From Zea mays (Eukaryota > Streptophyta > Magnoliopsida > Poales > Poaceae): a stretch of DNA of 64,000 nt. Below, in pieces: positions 43,269-56,701 of this stretch. Below the pieces are notes generated by a model. The model ran no database searches and was not told the origin of the DNA. It was given only the letters and a program-made list of their open reading frames with translations. Made by a program: the position numbers and the translations under genes. The DNA lies in assembly GCF_902167145.1 (NCBI RefSeq), contig NC_050099.1:245098588-245162587 (forward strand), read 5' to 3'. The first letter of the stretch is position 1; the number at the start of each line of letters is the position of its first letter.

Positions 43269-44310
43269 TATATGAACGGGACCATAGTCGTTTCGTTTAG
43301 TACATGACCTCCTCTGCGCTTCTGTAGAAAGGACCCAAGGTCATGTACTTGGTGTATAAATTTTGGGATTCGTTTAGTATTTGATCAAAAAAGACGTTAA
43401 TAAAAAAATATGTACAGAAAAATATAACCACGTGACCTTGGATTTGTAACCGTAGACGGAGAAACGAAGAGAAGACACTGTAATCAACAATCAAGATAAT
43501 TCATCATAAGTCATCAATGTAAGCATACTCTTAAGTCCATTATTATCTGAACCAAGATATGCTTCTAGTTCATTATTGTAATATGTACAGTATATACAAA
43601 TAAATGAATTTAACTACCATGACTTCATTCATTCATTCATTAATCATCATGTAGACCTAAGGCACAATGGCATTGTCAATCACCATTAAGTGAACACGTA
43701 GATAGTAATTAAACTGACGCGATGCTACCAAAAGAAGTTGCATGTTGCCGTTGTCCCGGACAAACACCCTTCCATTTCATAATTGGATGGATTGCTGAAA
43801 TAGGTGTGAAAGCGGTGCAGAAAATTCTATGCGGACCGACACCGTTTTCGTTTCACCAAACATAAAATTTGTCATTTTTCGGTTTCAGCAGGAGGCGCCT
43901 TCGGATTTTGTTCCCAATCAGATCAGGCCACAAGCTCAACTGCTGAAGCTGTGCCTATGCCTTCACTTCTGCTTCAAAGCTGCGCTACCACCATCTAAAC
44001 ATGATAAAGGTTCGTTTTCCTGTGAAATCCTCCCTGCTGGAAGTGCAAAACCAAAAGGGATAACACAACCTAGTCTCACATAATCATATGTCAGCAACTG
44101 CTTCCAGATCGCATCTTGCCAGCGAGGTGAAGATTGAACAGTTGAATCAGGAACCAAGCAAAAAAAAACGGAGTGATTATTCCTTCCTCAAATCTCTAGT
44201 CTTTTTTTTTAAGTAAACCAAGAAAGTGCAAAAACATCTGCACAGCAATACTGAACTAAACACAAATCTAGTCACAAGTTCTCAGCTACGGCGCCTCCGT
44301 CCGTGCCAGG
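43269..44310. other. Intergenic, no gene recognised
   Basis: AGTACATGACCT (43299) and AGGTCATGTACT (43339) form an inverted repeat, probably a small MITE. The final few hundred bases are likely 3' UTR of the minus-strand ORF that follows. Confidence 0.5.
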
Positions 44311-44616
44311 CTACGGCGACGACGGCGAGAACGCCACGCCCCTGGCGGCGACGACCCTCCTGCGGAGCGGGTACCGTCCAGAGCCGCTCGTGGTCCCCAG
44401 GAAGCGCGGTGCGGCGGCCAGCTCGTCCGCGGCGACGACCGGGGGCGCGGGGGACGGAGACGGAGGGGCGGACCGCGGGAGCAAGAGGCACGCCGACGAC
44501 CGGACGGAGCGGGCGACGATCCTCGAGTCCCGGAGCCGCGCGAGCGCGCCGGGCCGGAGGAACCGCTGCTGCTGCTGGCGCGCGGAGTAAGGTACGGCTC
44601 GATGGCGGCGGTCCAT
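44311..44616 (-). CDS. Small intronless hypothetical protein, 101 aa
   Basis: The frame from the ATG at 44614-44616 to the TAG at 44311-44313 encodes MDRRHRAVPYSARQQQQRFL, then RPGALARLRDSRIVARSVRS, a Pro/Ala-rich middle (PPSPSPAPPVVAADELAAAP) and an Arg-rich end (RYPLRRRVVAARGVAFSPSS). I believe plants have small uncharacterised proteins with an N-terminal QQ.FLRPGALARLRDSRI motif, but I cannot name a family. No signal peptide, membrane segment or catalytic motif is seen. The frame is open farther upstream; this ATG is chosen because the motif-bearing part starts here. A plus-strand frame in the same GC-rich stretch is its shadow. Composition alone could give this ORF, so it needs expression or conservation support. 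Confidence 0.5.
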   Translation of the reverse strand: MDRRHRAVPYSARQQQQRFLRPGALARLRDSRIVARSVRSSACLLLPRSAPPSPSPAPPVVAADELAAAPRFLGTTSGSGRYPLRRRVVAARGVAFSPSSP

Positions 44617-45504
44617 GGACAGGCGGAGGACGGGAGGAGGCGGCTGGGCTGGGCGAACGAGGGCGGCGGCGAAGCTGAGATGTGGGAATTGCGTGGGGGT
44701 GTGATTGGCGGGGCACGAGTAGGTGATTTTAAGGACGGGGGTAGGGGGAGGGAGCGGTGGGCAGTGGAGGGAAACACTGGCGGGAACAGAAACCGCGCGC
44801 GGGCGATTTTGTGTAGGAGAGGCGACGGTGAGCAGAAAGGCTACAACTGGCACTGGTCCAGCGCATTGGTACACGCGAATGTGCACCTTGTCGCTGACCT
44901 GTGGACCTCGTTTGCCAGGTTGGCGCTTCTATCTGAAAGTAACCAGACTTCCTGTCACTGCCCTGTGGGCCTCGTTTACCAGGTTGGCGCGCGCGCGCAT
45001 CACCAAACTTCCGGCGCGTAGGCTCAGAATTCGCACATGGTTCAGTAATCAGTAGTAGCTTCAAAGTGATTCTACCAGTAAAGCTAAGTACTAGCTTCTT
45101 TTACGGCATAGAGTGGACAGCAATTACCAGATTTATTTACTAGCTCTACTTTTATGGCACGAAAGTGTTTGTCGGTCTCACGTATCTCGGCAGCCATACA
45201 TGCAGTACAGGAGATCGGCACAACAAGATGACCACCTCCACACATTTACCGCACAAAAGAATACATCACCGCTCACACCATATCCTTCTCCATCATCTTC
45301 ACCGGCACCGGCTGACAGACACTACCTAAAATGGTGGTCCGCTTTCGCCCGTTACAACAACAACCAAAAAAAAAAACCCGCAGCTACCTACAATGAATTA
45401 CGTACACACAAACCGTGGGACAATGTACAGACAACAAACCAAAATGGTTTGATCTATTATATAGCAGCTTCTGTTGCTGCTTCCTTTTTTATTTTGTGTG
45501 TGTG
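44617..45504. other. Intergenic: promoter side of the small ORF and 3' UTR of the galactosyltransferase
   Basis: The GC-rich part to about 44800 probably carries the promoter and 5' UTR of the small minus-strand ORF. CTGTGG(A/G)CCTCGTTT.CCAGGTTGGCGC occurs twice (about 44899 and 44963), a direct repeat with 64-bp spacing. From about 45110 the sequence is probably 3' UTR of the next minus-strand gene. Confidence 0.5.
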
Positions 45505-48352
45505 CTAGAAAGTGGCGTTCCACAGCGCCTTCTCGCCCTCAGCGCACTTATTGTGGACCTCCCAGATCCTTCCCTCGGAGTTGCATATGCCGCTGCACCT
45601 CCAGTCGAACGACGCGGCGCAGACGTTCCCCGCCTGAGCCTTCCATTCGCAATCTGTGGTTAAAGGCGTCATAAGATGAGGCTCCATGAAAAATAGTTGG
45701 CATTGTTCAGCAGCAGGTTCCCAAAGCCATGTTTCAGAAGAGCAATTCAAATGGCGCGGCCTCGTGAATGATGAACAAACAAGCTTGAGTTTGTCAGTCA
45801 GGGGCATGAAGTGATGAAAAAACTCACCAGGCGGAGTGCCACAGCAAAGCCTCCGGTCATCGATATGCTCAACATCTAGCCCGATGAACCAAGATCCTAA
45901 CGAAACGTCTTCGTTTATGTACTTGTGAAGGATATGCCTGTTACGGTCAGATTATTAGCAGCTAAGTCAATGTAAGGCTCCAAAACGAACTGTAAATCTC
46001 GAGAAAATTCAGGCCCATGCTATTGCTGACTCACTTGTTTATAGATATATAAGTCGCCAGGTCCTTTGAAACAGCATATAATTGACCGGTAGCATGCCGG
46101 AAGTACTTGTTCCCCGATTCGCCGAACTTCCAGTGCTCGGGTTCATAATATCTCACGCCCCTGGAGTGGAGGGAAGCACAAACATGTGTCAACAACTTTC
46201 AGCAAAATTACTATCCTCAAGAGACCTGGACTCTGCCCACAAGATAAGCTTACTTTTCGGATAAGACAGGTCCAGATTTCATGCATCCGATGTACACTCT
46301 CGGCTTCAATGCATGTTTCGACAGAATCTGTCCGAGCGTTGCTGCAAATGCCGAACTTTGGCGTTAGTTGCTTTGCCAGAGCTTATCATATGCTATTTTT
46401 TATGCAGATTCACACATCAGCTTGTACTTCTAGTTTTTTAAGTGTGCAAAAAAAAAGGAAATGGCCTATGATTATCGAAATTCGAAAAGTAAACAAGAGT
46501 TCCAAAATTCTAACTGAAGATCAGCAAAGAGCGTGAAGTTCTCACGGGGAGATTACCTATGTTCACATGGACATCATCGTCAACCTTAACATAAAAGTCG
46601 GCGTCCCATAGTGAAACAGCTGTAGCAAAGTAGGTCTTGGTTTTGCCTGACAATGCAAGGTACCCTTCAACATGATCCTGAACAAAAAAATTGTAGCCAC
46701 TGTGAATATGGAGGAAAACCCAGCCGTCTGAGCAAAACTCAGAACAAAGTTCACATGTATCACTCCTGCGCAAGAGCAACAAGGAATTAACTTACTATCC
46801 TCATGAAATCCCCATGCTTCCTGTCCTCTGCTTCGATTGCTCTATCAACAATTCCACCTGATATAGCACTGCAAGGCACGTGGAGCTTAAGGTGAGTTAC
46901 TTTCACGGTTGAAACGAGTAAATCCAGAACTCGTTGTAAACGTCAACTAAGGATAGCCACAGAGTCTGTTTCCATCAAACCTGTGGCCAATGACGAACCG
47001 AATAATGATCCCCTTCTCTTCTTCAAGCTTTTTCCTCTTTTCACCTGATTTGAAATAGTATATTATTAGCTATCCATGGATGGCATGTATGAGTATATTT
47101 TAGTACTAGAACCTTGGGGCATCCAGGTGTAACGTATGGAGTCTCTCCTCTTGCGGCTGCTGAATGCGGTGTTGATCCCTATCACCATAAGGTACTTTCG
47201 CCTCCCGATTGATTCAGAAACTTTATACTCTTCCGCGACAGGGGAGCCGTTCAGCAGGGATTCCTGCAGCGATCTTGCAGCTGAGAGCTCTGTCTCTAGG
47301 CTTGCTATCGTCTTATCCAGTGTTCTACATCCAAGTGTTTGTAATTTTGTAAACACCAATCAGAAGTCAAATAAAAAGGATCGATAGTCTCAAACAGGGG
47401 CAGACAGTAGGTTAAGAAAGGAAGGCCAATACATACTGTACATCATGATGGCTATCTTGAACCTGTAAAATATCTCTGTAATCCTGCTTTTCTTGGACCT
47501 GGTACCAAATGATAGCAAAATAAAGTTTCGTCAATTATCCTAAGCGTGGCATTGTATTGACCAGAAAGGACTGGATTTTATAGCGCCGACAGGAAGGCAT
47601 GGATCAAACTGAGGGTTTGCCTTTGGAATTCTTGGAGGAATTGGAAGGGGTAGAAAGAAGCATCCTACCTTTTTAGAACCACACTCCGCGGCAATCGGCA
47701 CGGTGCCTTCCTCCACATTCGCATTCGGCCTAGCAATCTCACTTGCCTCAGGCAGCGTCCACATTCTGAGACAGAGGACCATGACAACGTAAGGAAGGTA
47801 GGATAGATCATTCGGTGTCACATAGCAGCAGCAGCACATGACACTAGTTGAAATTGCTCAAAGGTGACCAGACATCCGTACTGCGTTGCACTGTTAAAGA
47901 CGACGGGAGCCGGCAGAGAGTACGAAGCTACAACTACAAGTCAAGTGCATTCTGGATTCTGCGTAGGACGATCCATGAAAGGACCTCCCCCAATTGGCAA
48001 AAGAAAAAAAAGGGATGGCCCCCCGTATTGCAGTCCACTGAATCCGCACCACCTCATGGAGCATCAAAATCCCAGCTCAATAGCAATTGCGTAGGGAACC
48101 AGCAAGAGCAGAGCGCTAATCAAACGTCGGGGATCTCGAGCCGGGGCTAGCTCAAAGAAGCGAGCAGCTCTAACAAGCTCCTGTGAATCTAGAATTGGAG
48201 GCGCGAGGGCAGGGATCTGGAACCGGAGCGTCGGCTGGGTTTTACCTGTTGGTGAAGAGCAGGCCGAGGCAGAAGCTGCCGACGCAGAGCAGGACGGCCC
48301 ACCTCCTCGAGACCCCGCCATCGCCTCCGCTTCCGCCTCGTCTCCAGCTCAT
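45505..48352 (-). CDS. Beta-1,3-galactosyltransferase, GT31 family
   Basis: Eleven exons on the minus strand: 48352-48246, 47765-47669, 47498-47437, 47324-47113, 47044-46981, 46868-46796, 46677-46557, 46341-46254, 46160-46035, 45937-45828, 45653-45505. They total 1,209 nt, encoding 402 aa, all with GT-AG borders. Residues 17-33 form an uncleaved signal anchor ([16 protein letters not shown]), so a type II Golgi membrane protein is expected. A DUF4094 stem follows ([20 protein letters not shown]), then the GT31 domain: [20 protein letters not shown] (130-149), [10 protein letters not shown], the metal-binding VDDD motif (237-240), [33 protein letters not shown] and [19 protein letters not shown]. 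It ends with a Cys-rich tail ([21 protein letters not shown]) and LWNATF. Family members transfer galactose to glycans such as arabinogalactan-protein chains; the exact acceptor is not predictable. It resembles the Arabidopsis B3GALT7 group. No lesion is seen. Confidence 0.96.
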
Positions 48353-50639
<2,287 letters not shown>

Positions 50640-51050
50640 CTCGTTCTGCGTCCGTCACCGTGTTCATCTCGCCGGGGACCTCCGGACCAAACTAGACATC
50701 TCCCTCACCTCCGTCGACGCCGTGTCCAAGAGGATCGCCGAGGTGCGCGACAACGAGCTCCTGCCGTAGATCCCGCGGCTCGTCCGAGGGTACATGCTTG
50801 CTCACCGCCGTCGACTCGGCGGCTCGGCAGCCGCGGCCGCAGCTGACCGGCCCCCGATCCAGTACGCGAAGGAGGTAGTATGGGGGCCACCGCAGCCCGC
50901 GGCGCGGAGCTCCACGGCTGGCGCGTGGCGCTTCAAGCCTAGGTCGAGTCACAGCGCGCGTACACGGCCGTGCTCTACGGCTGGACGCGACACTGCGTCA
51001 AGGACGACGAGGACATGCTGCGCCTGATCGTGGGGGTGTGGGTGCGTGGT
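50640..51050 (+). pseudogene. DUF632 (NRG2-like) gene relic
   Basis: One frame reads LRTKLDISLTSVDAVSKRIA then EVRDNELLP, an in-frame TAG, and IPRLVRGYM. This fits the DUF632 pattern (T..D..S..I...RDEEL.PQ...L..G). Later, in other frames, RPPIQYAKEV and SQRAYTAVLYGWTRHCVKDD recall the downstream part of the same family (plant proteins including NITRATE REGULATORY GENE 2). Frame changes and stops make it non-functional. The identification rests on short motifs. Confidence 0.45.
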
Positions 51051-51091
51051 GCAGTCCGTGGACATGGAACCGGATTGTTTTAAAAAAAAGT

Positions 51092-51373
51092 CTAAAAGCA
51101 TCTCCAAGAGATTAGTTAAATGACTCAGCAAGCCAAATTTTGACTACTCAATAGTAAAATAATCTCCAACAGACTAGTCATTCAACTTGTCAAGCTATCC
51201 GGCTCTTCAAATTGGCTCTCTAGCCAAATTTGGCTAGCCGCTGACTAGACAAACTAAATAAAGAGTCTGTTAGAGTGAGTATGCTACATATAAAATATAA
51301 TCTTTATAAAGAAGTAAATAAAGTGTCATATATAGAGTCAAAAATAGAGTGTCTCTTAGAGATGCTCTAAAAG
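51092..51373. mobile_element. MITE with AGCATCTC-type ends
   Basis: TCTAAAAGCATCTCCAAGAG at the left and CTCTTAGAGATGCTCTAAA at the right are inverted repeats of about 20 bp. The interior has further AACAGACTAGT/GACTAGACAAACT pairs. About 282 bp; target duplication not resolved. Confidence 0.7.
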
Positions 51374-51888
51374 CTATTTTACCAAATATATTTTAATGGT
51401 TCTGTCTTCTCTATAAAAACTACTTTGATCTAAAAGCTAGAGTCAAACCTGTTTTATAAAAAGTAAAAGTCTACCAAATAAGATTTTGTTGTATCTTAAT
51501 TGAATTTATGATTTAGAGTTAAATATCATACAATCTCTTAACTATTTCTTTTGTTTAAAAACGGTTATATAGAGTCTAAGTTGTGCATGGCCTAAGTCAT
51601 TGTTCCTCTATCCCATGGTATATTAGAAGAAACTAAAAGAGATTTTCGGTTAATATAAATTTAAACACACTTAATCCCGTCTATTTCATATGGATTGAAC
51701 TTAAACCAGACATGTCCTAATAAAAATCAAGCTCACAGAGACAGCAGACTCACTATCATGTCTTTTCCATGCAGAGGGAGTGAGGGACGCTACGTTTGTT
51801 TTAGACTGTGTCTTGTCTTCACATATATATAGAAGACAAATAAACTCTCCACGCATATATACATGTATACTAAATATGTCGATATATA
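51374..51888. other. Intergenic, no gene recognised
   Basis: AT-rich, nothing recognisable on either strand. Confidence 0.5.
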
Positions 51889-52073
51889 CTATTGCCTTCG
51901 TTCATAAATATATGACACTGTTGACTTTTAAAAAAACGACCAGTCTAACACAAACTATCTTAAGTGATCAAACAAATCACAAAAAATGATAACTCATTAA
52001 TTTTTTGAATAAGACGAGTGGTAAATTTTTTTAAAAAAAGACAACGATGTCATATATTTATAAACGCAGGGAG
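51889..52073. mobile_element. Stowaway-like MITE
   Basis: A 185-bp element with TA on both sides. CTATTGCCTTCGTTCATAAA at the left pairs with TTTATAAACGCAGGGAG at the right, and TATATGACA with TGTCATATA just inside. Confidence 0.8.
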
Positions 52074-52194
52074 TAGATTATAAGAGATATGTTCGCGCAT
52101 TGCACGTAACCTAGTGCACTTTGGAATTTGTCTCGGTATCGTTGCTAGGCGTGAATTGTAGTATCATTGTTAGATGTGAATTGTTTTAACTTGT

Positions 52195-52917
52195 TTGCCA
52201 TGAGCCCGGATCACATACAAGATAGTCGTAAGATGGGTCGGGCCCATATGAATCGGTCGTCGAGGACCTCTGTGACGATGTCGAAGCTCTTAGACAGAGG
52301 GGGTCAGGTTTCAGGAACCCTGACCATTCCCCCTTTGTCGTTGATGACGAAATCGAGGCTCCTGAAACGAATGGTCATAGTAGAGCCCCGTACGACATTG
52401 TGGTCGACCATCCGGAACCTGGTGAAGAAGACGTCGAGAACGTGCAAGGCCCCAGCCTGACGCACCAACTATCGGTGTCTCGAACTAACATTGATGAGTA
52501 CAATTGTATATGTGTGTTCTGCATCTGGATGGTGTGCTCTGTGGGCACAAGATTTGTATTGGTTCGTGTGGAATGTCCCTACTTCTCAGTCTTCGGTGGC
52601 TTGCGCTACCGACACCTTCTTGCTTGATGCTCGTAGTAGGGGTTGCAAGCAGGCGAGAGAGGGAAGAGTTCACAAGTCTCTATGCATTGTTGGTGCTAAA
52701 TGACTATGTATCGGGTGTTCTCTACCTAGCTAAGTCGACCGAGTATTGCTACTCAGTCGCCTTCTCGTGTGGTTTTATGGTCTCGCTCCCCTTGTTGGGC
52801 TGACCCTCCCCTTTCATAGACTAATGAGATGGCGATTGCAAGTGGCTTCTCGTGGAAGGAGTTACTGCATCACGGTAGAACGAAGTGTTATACCTTTGGT
52901 AGAAACTTATCCGTTGG
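52195..52917 (-). mobile_element. Degraded Gypsy fragment: gag start, PBS and LTR
   Basis: On the minus strand an LTR ends at 52470 (plus-strand TATCGGTGTCTCGAAC, a mutated TGTCGGTG), and a decayed primer site CCCCAGCCTGACGCACCA lies at 52450-52467 at the usual 2-bp distance. A gag N-terminus follows with TIRFRSLDFVINDKGG, resembling the leader ORF starts of the Gypsy elements at 17.9 and 24.7 kb. The LTR is cut at 52917 by the Copia element. Confidence 0.6.
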
Positions 52918-52982
52918 TGAAAGGGAAATAGGGTCAAACCTTTTCCTACATGATTTTGGTGGTTGAAATGCCCAACACAAAT

Positions 52983-54321
52983 TGTCGGCGTTTCGACCCC
53001 GGGGGGTCCCTGGACCGACGAGTAAATTTGTCGCTGCATGTTCCAGCCCAGATGGGTTGGCGCGAGATGGAACACAAGTGGAAAATGTGGCTCGTATTAT
53101 CTCGCACCAGGGGGGTGTGCTCGTAGTAGGGGTTACAAGCGTTCGTGCGCGAGAGAGAGTGAGCCTGTTCGTTAGCTCGTTCCCCCGCGCGATCCTCCCG
53201 CATGAAGGCCCTGGACCTCCCTTTTATAGATGCAAGGAGAGGGTCCAGATGTACAATGGGGGTGTAGCTAGGCGCTAACGTGTCTGGCAGGGAAGTGCCT
53301 GAACCCTGTGTACATGCCAACGTGGCTGTCGAGGAAGTGCTTGAGCCCTGCGTAGGCGATAACGTGGCCGTCAGAGAAGTGCCTGAGCCCTGTAAAAGCA
53401 CAGCTGTCGGTGCTGTTGGGATCCTGCTGACGTCTCCTTGCTTCCGTAGGGGGCTGAGAACCACTGTCGTCATGGACGCACGCGGGGAGCTATCATTACT
53501 TGTTACCGGGGCGAGCCAGATGGGACGCCGGTCTTGTTCCCCCGTAGCCTGATCTAGCTAGGGGTAGGGTAATGATGTATCCCCCGTGGCGCGATCGGTC
53601 CGAGCCCAAGGTCGGGCGAGGCGGAGACTTCTCCTGAGGCCGAGGCCGGGGTCGGGCGAGGACGCGATTCCTCCCGAGGCCGAGGTTGAGGCCGAGCCCT
53701 GGGGTCGGGCGAGGCGGAGACCACCTTCCGAGGCCAAGGTTGAGGCCGAGCCTTGGGGTCGGGCGAGGCAGAGACCTCCTTCCGAGGCCGAGGCCTAAGG
53801 TCGGGCGAGGCGGAGCTTCCTGTTGCGCCCGAGGCTGAACTTGGCTGTTGTCGGCCTTACCCTGGTGGGTGGCACAGCAGTCGGAGCGGGGTGAGCGGCG
53901 CTGTTTTCCTGTCAGGTCAGTCAGCGAAAGGGCGAAGTGACTGCGGTCACTTCGACCTTGCCGACTGAGGCACGTGTGTCAGGATAAGGTGTCAGGCGAT
54001 CCTCGCATTGACTGCGCCTGCGATACGGTCGGTTGGAGAGGCGGTTTGGCCAAGGTTGCTTCTCGACGTAGCCTGCCCGAGTTGGGCCTCGGGCGTGCCG
54101 AGGGTGCGCCCACTGCCTGAGGAGGCCCTCGGGCGAGACGTAACTTCGTCCGGGACTACAGTTCCCGCCCGAGGCTGGGCTCGGGCGAGGCGAGATCGCG
54201 TCCCTTGGGTAGACGAAGCCTTGACCTGAATCGTGCCCATCAGTCTCTGCAACTTGTGCTGATGGTGGTTACTAGTCGTGTTTAGGAGTGTTGGGGGTAC
54301 CCCTAATTACGGTACCCGACA
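52983..54321 (-). mobile_element. Solo LTR of a Gypsy element
   Basis: A 1,339-bp LTR, TGTCGGCG..CCCGACA, with perfect CAAAT target duplications at 52978-52982 and 54322-54326 and no internal region. Its start, minus-strand CTATAAAAGG box (53220-53229) and end match the LTR architecture of the element at 6010-19580, so it belongs to a related family in the same orientation. Solo LTRs arise by unequal recombination between two LTRs. Confidence 0.93.
53598..53815. repeat. Degenerate tandem repeats in the solo LTR
   Basis: Four to five units of about 45-55 bp built from GAGGCCGAG, GGTCGGGCGAGGC and GGAGA(C/G), analogous in position and wording to the 57-bp array in the 6-kb LTRs. Confidence 0.75.
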
Positions 54322-54879
54322 CAAATAATTGGACTAACTAGTTTGCTCTAGTTGATCATTTCACAGGTGCATAAGTTCATCTACAACTATTCTAAGTTGA
54401 CTGTCCGGAATACCATAGATTATTCCGGATGAGAGAAGCTTTTTGGAAAAACAGACTAAGCGCGAACCGTCCGCGACACCAGGATGACCCTCGAACAGAA
54501 CCAATGCAAAAATCCAAGTCTACACTACGGACCGTCCGAAGGAAAAACAAGCACTGTTCGAGACCACGCGCGGACCGTCCAGCCTCAGGCGCGGACCGTC
54601 CGGTCGGTGAAAAACAAAAAAAAACCCGAAGGTGATGGGTTCGGTAAAATGAATTATAGCGTCCTCGCGGACCGTCCGGGGTGCACGACCGAACCGTCCG
54701 CGACTGCCTTTATCTGACATCTGACGACGCATTAAATGCAAAATAGCTGTTGATATAGCCGTTACTCCTGACCGTTGTGTTTTCAGCCGTTGATGTGCAG
54801 GGGCAGACCGTCCGGACTAGGGGCGCGGACCGTCCGCGGTTGGCAGAATTGGAGCAGCGGCTAGGAAGTGGTTGGTGGC

Positions 54880-54886
54880 TATAAAT
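54880..54886 (+). promoter_or_regulatory. TATA box of the Copia 5' LTR
   Basis: TATAAAT within GGTGGCTATAAATACAACCC, the typical U3/R border of this LTR type; the cluster of GGACCGTCCG words lies directly upstream. Confidence 0.7.
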
Positions 54887-55472
54887 ACAACCCAACCACC
54901 TCCATTCACTTCATTCAAGCATTACAATCCTCTACATTCAATACAAGAGCTAGCACTCCATTTAAAGACACAATCAAAGTCTCAATCTCTCCAAATTCCA
55001 CAATTGAGACAAGTGATCATTAGTGATTAGCGACTTGAGAGAGAGAGTGATCCGTGTGATATGTGTTGCTCTTGTTGCTTGGCTTTTGCGATCGTGCTTT
55101 CTTCCTTACCATTCTTATTCTTAAGTGACTTGTAATCAAAACAAGAGACACCAAGTGTGTGGTGGTCCTTGTGAGGGGTCTAAGTGACCCGTTGATTAAG
55201 GAGAAAGCTCACTCGGTCTAAGTGACCGTTTGAGAGAGGGAAAGGGTTGAAAGAGACCCGGTCTTTGTGACCACCTCAACGGGAGTAGGCCTTCGAGGGC
55301 CGAACCTCGGTAAAACAAATCACCGTGTCATCCGCTTAATTTGCTTGTGATTTGTTTTCGTCCTCTCTTTCGGGCTCAGTTTTATTTCTAACGCTAACCC
55401 CGACTTGTAGTTGTGCTTAAAGTTTATAAATTTCAGATTTGCCTATTCACCCCCCTCTAGGCGACTTTCAAT

Positions 55473-55484
55473 TGGTATCAGAGG
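55473..55484 (+). promoter_or_regulatory. Copia primer-binding site, initiator tRNA-Met
   Basis: TGGTATCAGAGG, two bases beyond the LTR, matches the TGGTATCAGAGC complement of plant initiator tRNA-Met except for the last base. Confidence 0.85.
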
Positions 55485-55517
55485 AGGTACTTCATTAGAG
55501 TCTAACCACTCGAAGTG

Positions 55518-56701
55518 ATGTCGGGAGCATCCGCCAAGAGGGAGATCGGGACCGGCGACGACAAGTCCGCAAGCTCGGGGAGAACCCATTCGAGGGAGTC
55601 CGCCCACAAGCACAAGGAGGAATCCTCTTCCTCCATCAAGTCCAACGAAGAGGTGACAAGAAAAAGATGATGAAGAAAGTGGTCTACTACGAGACCGACT
55701 CTTCGTCACCCTCCACCTCCGGCTCTGAATCGGCATCTGCCACTTCTAAGCGCCATGAGCGCAAGAAGTATAGTAAGATGCCCCTCCGCCATCCTCGCAT
55801 TTCCAAACGCACTCCATTATTTTCCGTTCCATTAGGCAAACCACCGGTTTTTTACGGTGAAGATTGTTCTATGTGGAGTGATAAAATGAGGCATCACCTA
55901 ACCTCACTCCACAAAAGCATATGGGATATTGTTGAGTATGGAGCGCAGGTACCGAAGGTAGGGGACAAAGACTACGATTCGGTGGAGGTTGACCAAATCC
56001 GGCACTTCAACTCCCAAGCCACCACTATACTCCTCGCCTCTCTAAGTCGAGAGGAGTATAATAAGGTGCAAGGGTTGAAAAGTGCCAAAGAGATTTGGGA
56101 CATGCTCAAGACCGCGCACGAAGGAGATGAAGTGACCAAGATCACCAAGCGGGAAACGATCGAGGGGGAGCTCGATCAATTCATGCTCAACCAAGGGAAG
56201 GAGCCACAAGCCATGTACAACCGGCTCAAGACCTTGGTGAATCAAGTGCGCAACCTCGGGAGCACAAAATGGGATGACCATGAAATGGTCAAGGTTATTC
56301 TAAGATCACTCGTTTTTCTTATTCCTACACAATTTCAATTAATTCGTGGTGATCCTAGATACAAGCTAATGTCTCCTGAGGAGGTTATAGGAAAGTTTGT
56401 GAGCTTTGAGTTAATGATCAAAGGCTCCAAACAAATCATCGAGCGAGCCGCCACCTCCACACCCGAGGAGCAACCCATCGCATTCAAAGCGACGGAGGAG
56501 AAGAAAGAAGAGTCTACGTCAAGTAGGCACCCCATTGATGCCTCCAAGCTCGACAATGAGGAGATGGCGCTAATCATCAAAAGCTTTCGCCAAATCCTCA
56601 AGCAAAGGAAGGGGAGAGACTACAAACCCCGTTCCAAGAAGGTCTGCTACAAGTGTGGTAAGCCCGATCACTTTATTGCTAAAATGTCCATTATCAAGTG
56701 A
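55518..56701 (+). pseudogene. Copia gag
   Basis: The first ORF (55518-55670) starts MSGASAKREIGTGDDKSASS and stops after 50 codons at a frame change in an A-run. The main ORF (55667-56701) overlaps it by ATGA and carries KKVVYYETDSSSPSTS, the gag core (GKPPVFYGEDCSMWSDKMR; AKEIWDMLKTAHEGDEVTK; LGSTKWDDHEMVKVILRSL) and the start of a zinc knuckle CYKCGKPDHFIAK. A 1-base frame change in an A-run near 56683 removes the last cysteine of that CCHC knuckle and ends the ORF. Gag would form the capsid-like particle and bind RNA. Confidence 0.88.

Larger units (their letters stand above)
52918..55470 (+). repeat. 5' LTR of the Copia element (split by a solo LTR)
   Basis: The LTR is 52918-52982 plus 54327-55470, about 1.2 kb without the insertion. 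It runs TGAAAGGG..GACTTTCA. The U3 part (54470-54850) holds at least eight GGACCGTCCG-like words. GGGCTCAGTTTTATTTC and CCTATTCACCCCCCTCTAG occur near the 3' edge. Confidence 0.88.

Noticed and set aside
44226..44678. 150-codon plus-strand frame
   Set aside because: Shadow opposite the small minus-strand ORF; composed of Arg/Ala/Gly runs.
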